NCBI RefSeq assembly: GCF_001612725.1
Contig: NZ_BDAZ01000014.1
Span: forward strand, 92,984 to 156,983
DNA: 64,000 nt
Reading direction: 5' to 3'
Source of the DNA: Nocardia anaemiae NBRC 100462
GTDB taxonomy: Bacteria; Actinomycetota; Actinomycetes; Mycobacteriales; Mycobacteriaceae
In this document: in pieces, positions 62,721-64,000 of the stretch
Position numbering within the stretch: the stretch's first letter is position 1
How the letters are laid out: each line of letters begins with the position of its first letter
Translations under genes and position numbers: made by a program
The notes under the pieces: generated by a model
The model's database searches: none
The model's input: the letters and a program-made list of their open reading frames with translations, nothing else
What the model was told of the DNA's origin: nothing

Positions 62721-63905
62721 GTGTCATCACCGAAGTCCCTGCCGCCGCTGGTCGAACCGGCCGCGGAGCTGACCAAGGACGAGATCGCCCGCTACAGCCG
62801 TCATCTGATCATCCCGGACCTCGGGGTGGACGGGCAGAAACGGCTGAAGAACGCCAAGGTGCTGGTGATCGGCGCAGGCGGACTCGGCTCGCCCGCACTG
62901 CTCTATCTGGCGGCCGCCGGTGTCGGCACGCTCGGCATTGTCGAATTCGACGAGGTCGACGCCTCCAATCTGCAGCGCCAGATCATCCACGGTGAATCCG
63001 ATATCGGCCGTCCGAAGGCCGATAGTGCGCGCGATTCCATCCTCGAGATCAACTCCGGCATCGACGTGCGGCTGCACAAGATCCGCCTGGAGCCGGAGAA
63101 CGCCGTCGAGTTGTTCGCCGAATACGATCTGATCGTCGACGGCACCGATAACTTCGCCACCCGCTATCTGGTCAACGACGCCGCGGTGCTGGCGGGCAAG
63201 CCGTACGTCTGGGGCTCGATCTACCGCTTCGAGGGCCAGGTCTCGGTCTTCTGGGACGACGCACCGGACGGCCGCGGCATCAACTACCGCGACCTCTACC
63301 CCGAGGCGCCGCCGCCGGGCATGGTGCCCTCCTGCGCCGAGGGCGGTGTGCTCGGCGTGCTGTGCGCCTCCATCGGTTCGATCATGGTGACCGAGGCGAT
63401 CAAGCTGATCACCGGCATCGGTGAGCCGCTGCTCGGGCGTCTCATGGTCTACGACGCACTGGACATGAACTACCGGACCATCAAGCTGCGCCGCGATCCG
63501 GAACGTCAGCCGATCACCGAACTGATCGACTACGAGGCGTTCTGCGGTGTGGTGTCCGAAGAGGGCCAGGCCGCGGCCGCTGGCTCGACCATCACCGCGC
63601 GCGAGCTCAAGGAACTGCTCGACGCGGGCAAGGAGATCGAGCTCATCGACGTGCGCGAGCCGGTCGAATGGGACATCGTGCACATCGAGGGCGCCAAGCT
63701 CATCCCGAAGGACCGGTTCCTCTCCGGTGAGGCGCTGTCGGATCTGCCGCAGAACCGGCCGATCGTCTTGCACTGCAAGACCGGTATCCGCTCGGCGGAG
63801 GTGCTCGCGGTGCTGAAGAACGCCGGTTTCTCCGACGCCTCGCACGTGCAGGGCGGCATCGTCGCCTGGGCGAATCAGGTCGACAAGTCACTGCCCGTCT
63901 ACTAA
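62721..63905 (+). CDS. moeZ: Adenylyltransferase/sulfurtransferase MoeZ
   Basis: A 394-residue E1-like enzyme with a C-terminal rhodanese domain. It activates the C-terminus of sulfur carrier proteins (MoaD, CysO, ThiS-like) and transfers sulfur. VLVIGAGGLGSPALLYLAAA binds ATP, VDASNLQRQ and GTDNFATRYLVND are ThiF motifs, and LHCKTGIRSAEVL holds the rhodanese Cys. GTG 62721 has CGAGGAG eight bases upstream. It is the counterpart of Rv3206c. Confidence 0.95.
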   Translation: MSSPKSLPPLVEPAAELTKDEIARYSRHLIIPDLGVDGQKRLKNAKVLVIGAGGLGSPALLYLAAAGVGTLGIVEFDEVDASNLQRQIIHGESDIGRPKADSARDSILEINSGIDVRLHKIRLEPENAVELFAEYDLIVDGTDNFATRYLVNDAAVLAGKPYVWGSIYRFEGQVSVFWDDAPDGRGINYRDLYPEAPPPGMVPSCAEGGVLGVLCASIGSIMVTEAIKLITGIGEPLLGRLMVYDALDMNYRTIKLRRDPERQPITELIDYEAFCGVVSEEGQAAAAGSTITARELKELLDAGKEIELIDVREPVEWDIVHIEGAKLIPKDRFLSGEALSDLPQNRPIVLHCKTGIRSAEVLAVLKNAGFSDASHVQGGIVAWANQVDKSLPVY

Positions 63906-63945
63906 CTAGACCGGGTACTCACGCCGCGAGGTTCCTTCCTGACGT

Positions 63946-64000
63946 AACCACCACGGAGCGAGTCTTACGAGCGACCCGTTCGGCGGCCCGTCTCGCGTCC
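63946..64000 (+). repeat. Dispersed intergenic repeat, family C, copy 3, cut by the window end
   Basis: CCACGGAGCGAGTCTTACGA and onward to GGCCCGTCTCGCGTCC matches the left half of the copy at 48145 almost exactly. It starts 41 bp after the moeZ stop, in the moeZ direction. The second arm would lie beyond the window. Confidence 0.75.

Overview
The window comes from a high-GC mycolate actinomycete, most likely a Nocardia or close relative. The evidence is GC-rich codon use, many GTG starts, WhiB1 and WhiB2, MtrA-MtrB-LpqB, F420 biosynthesis (FbiA, FbiB), a SigH-RshA pair, TB7.3-like and TB9.4-like small proteins, bS22, and gene order that largely follows the Mycobacterium tuberculosis Rv3206c to Rv3262 neighbourhood (recalled, not searched). 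I see no rRNA or tRNA gene, no CRISPR array, no insertion sequence and no prophage.

Layout. 1-5.7 kb: a truncated TetR gene, an FAD oxidoreductase, a ZnT9-like cation transporter, then a leftward mannose operon (manB, a 37-residue tandem-repeat ORF, a SIS protein, manA). 7.4-12.4 kb: DUF3499, a zincin-like protein, whiB2 with a candidate LexA box, then fbiA-fbiB-NUDIX. 12.6-16.3 kb: alkane hydroxylation (alkB, two rubredoxins, TetR, and a second alkB). 16.4-25 kb: ahcY, tmk, mtrA-mtrB-lpqB, comF-like, hpf. 25-35 kb: an EspR-like/XRE regulator pair and lipid metabolism (thiolase, bluB, two DesA3-type desaturases with their ferredoxin reductase, a WS/DGAT). 35.7-44.9 kb: secA, NTF2-like, rsgA, aroA, aldehyde dehydrogenase, SRAP protein, a small secreted protein, a YbaK deacylase. 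45-55 kb: sigH-rshA, bS22, biotinyl/lipoyl protein, pdtaS, whiB1, diacylglycerol-kinase-like protein, endonuclease V, GNAT, phosphatase, membrane propeller protein, DEAD helicase. 55.8-64 kb: SCO6745-like, hydrolase, ferritin-like, MmyB-type regulator, YceI, DUF3107, TetR, DUF3152 and moeZ.

How the genes work together. Alkanes would be oxidised by the two AlkB enzymes fed by rubredoxins. Fatty acyl groups are then handled by thiolase, desaturases and a triglyceride or wax ester synthase. Three 20-bp inverted-repeat sites of the same 8-4-8 form lie upstream of thiolase, desaturase and reductase, suggesting one lipid-responsive repressor.

The most unusual material is not a classical gene. (1) A family of short junction repeats sits exactly between genes after fbiA, fbiB, alkB, mtrA and the DUF6912 gene. 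Each can be read as a 23-53 codon mini-ORF ending in a PSxSE-type peptide, and at four of the five its stop codon overlaps the next gene's start. (2) A 111-bp repeat array has grown out of the 3' end of manB. (3) Two further dispersed, hairpin-rich intergenic repeat families are present. (4) A -10 box placed 7 bp before the start codon recurs before at least nine genes, which predicts many leaderless mRNAs.
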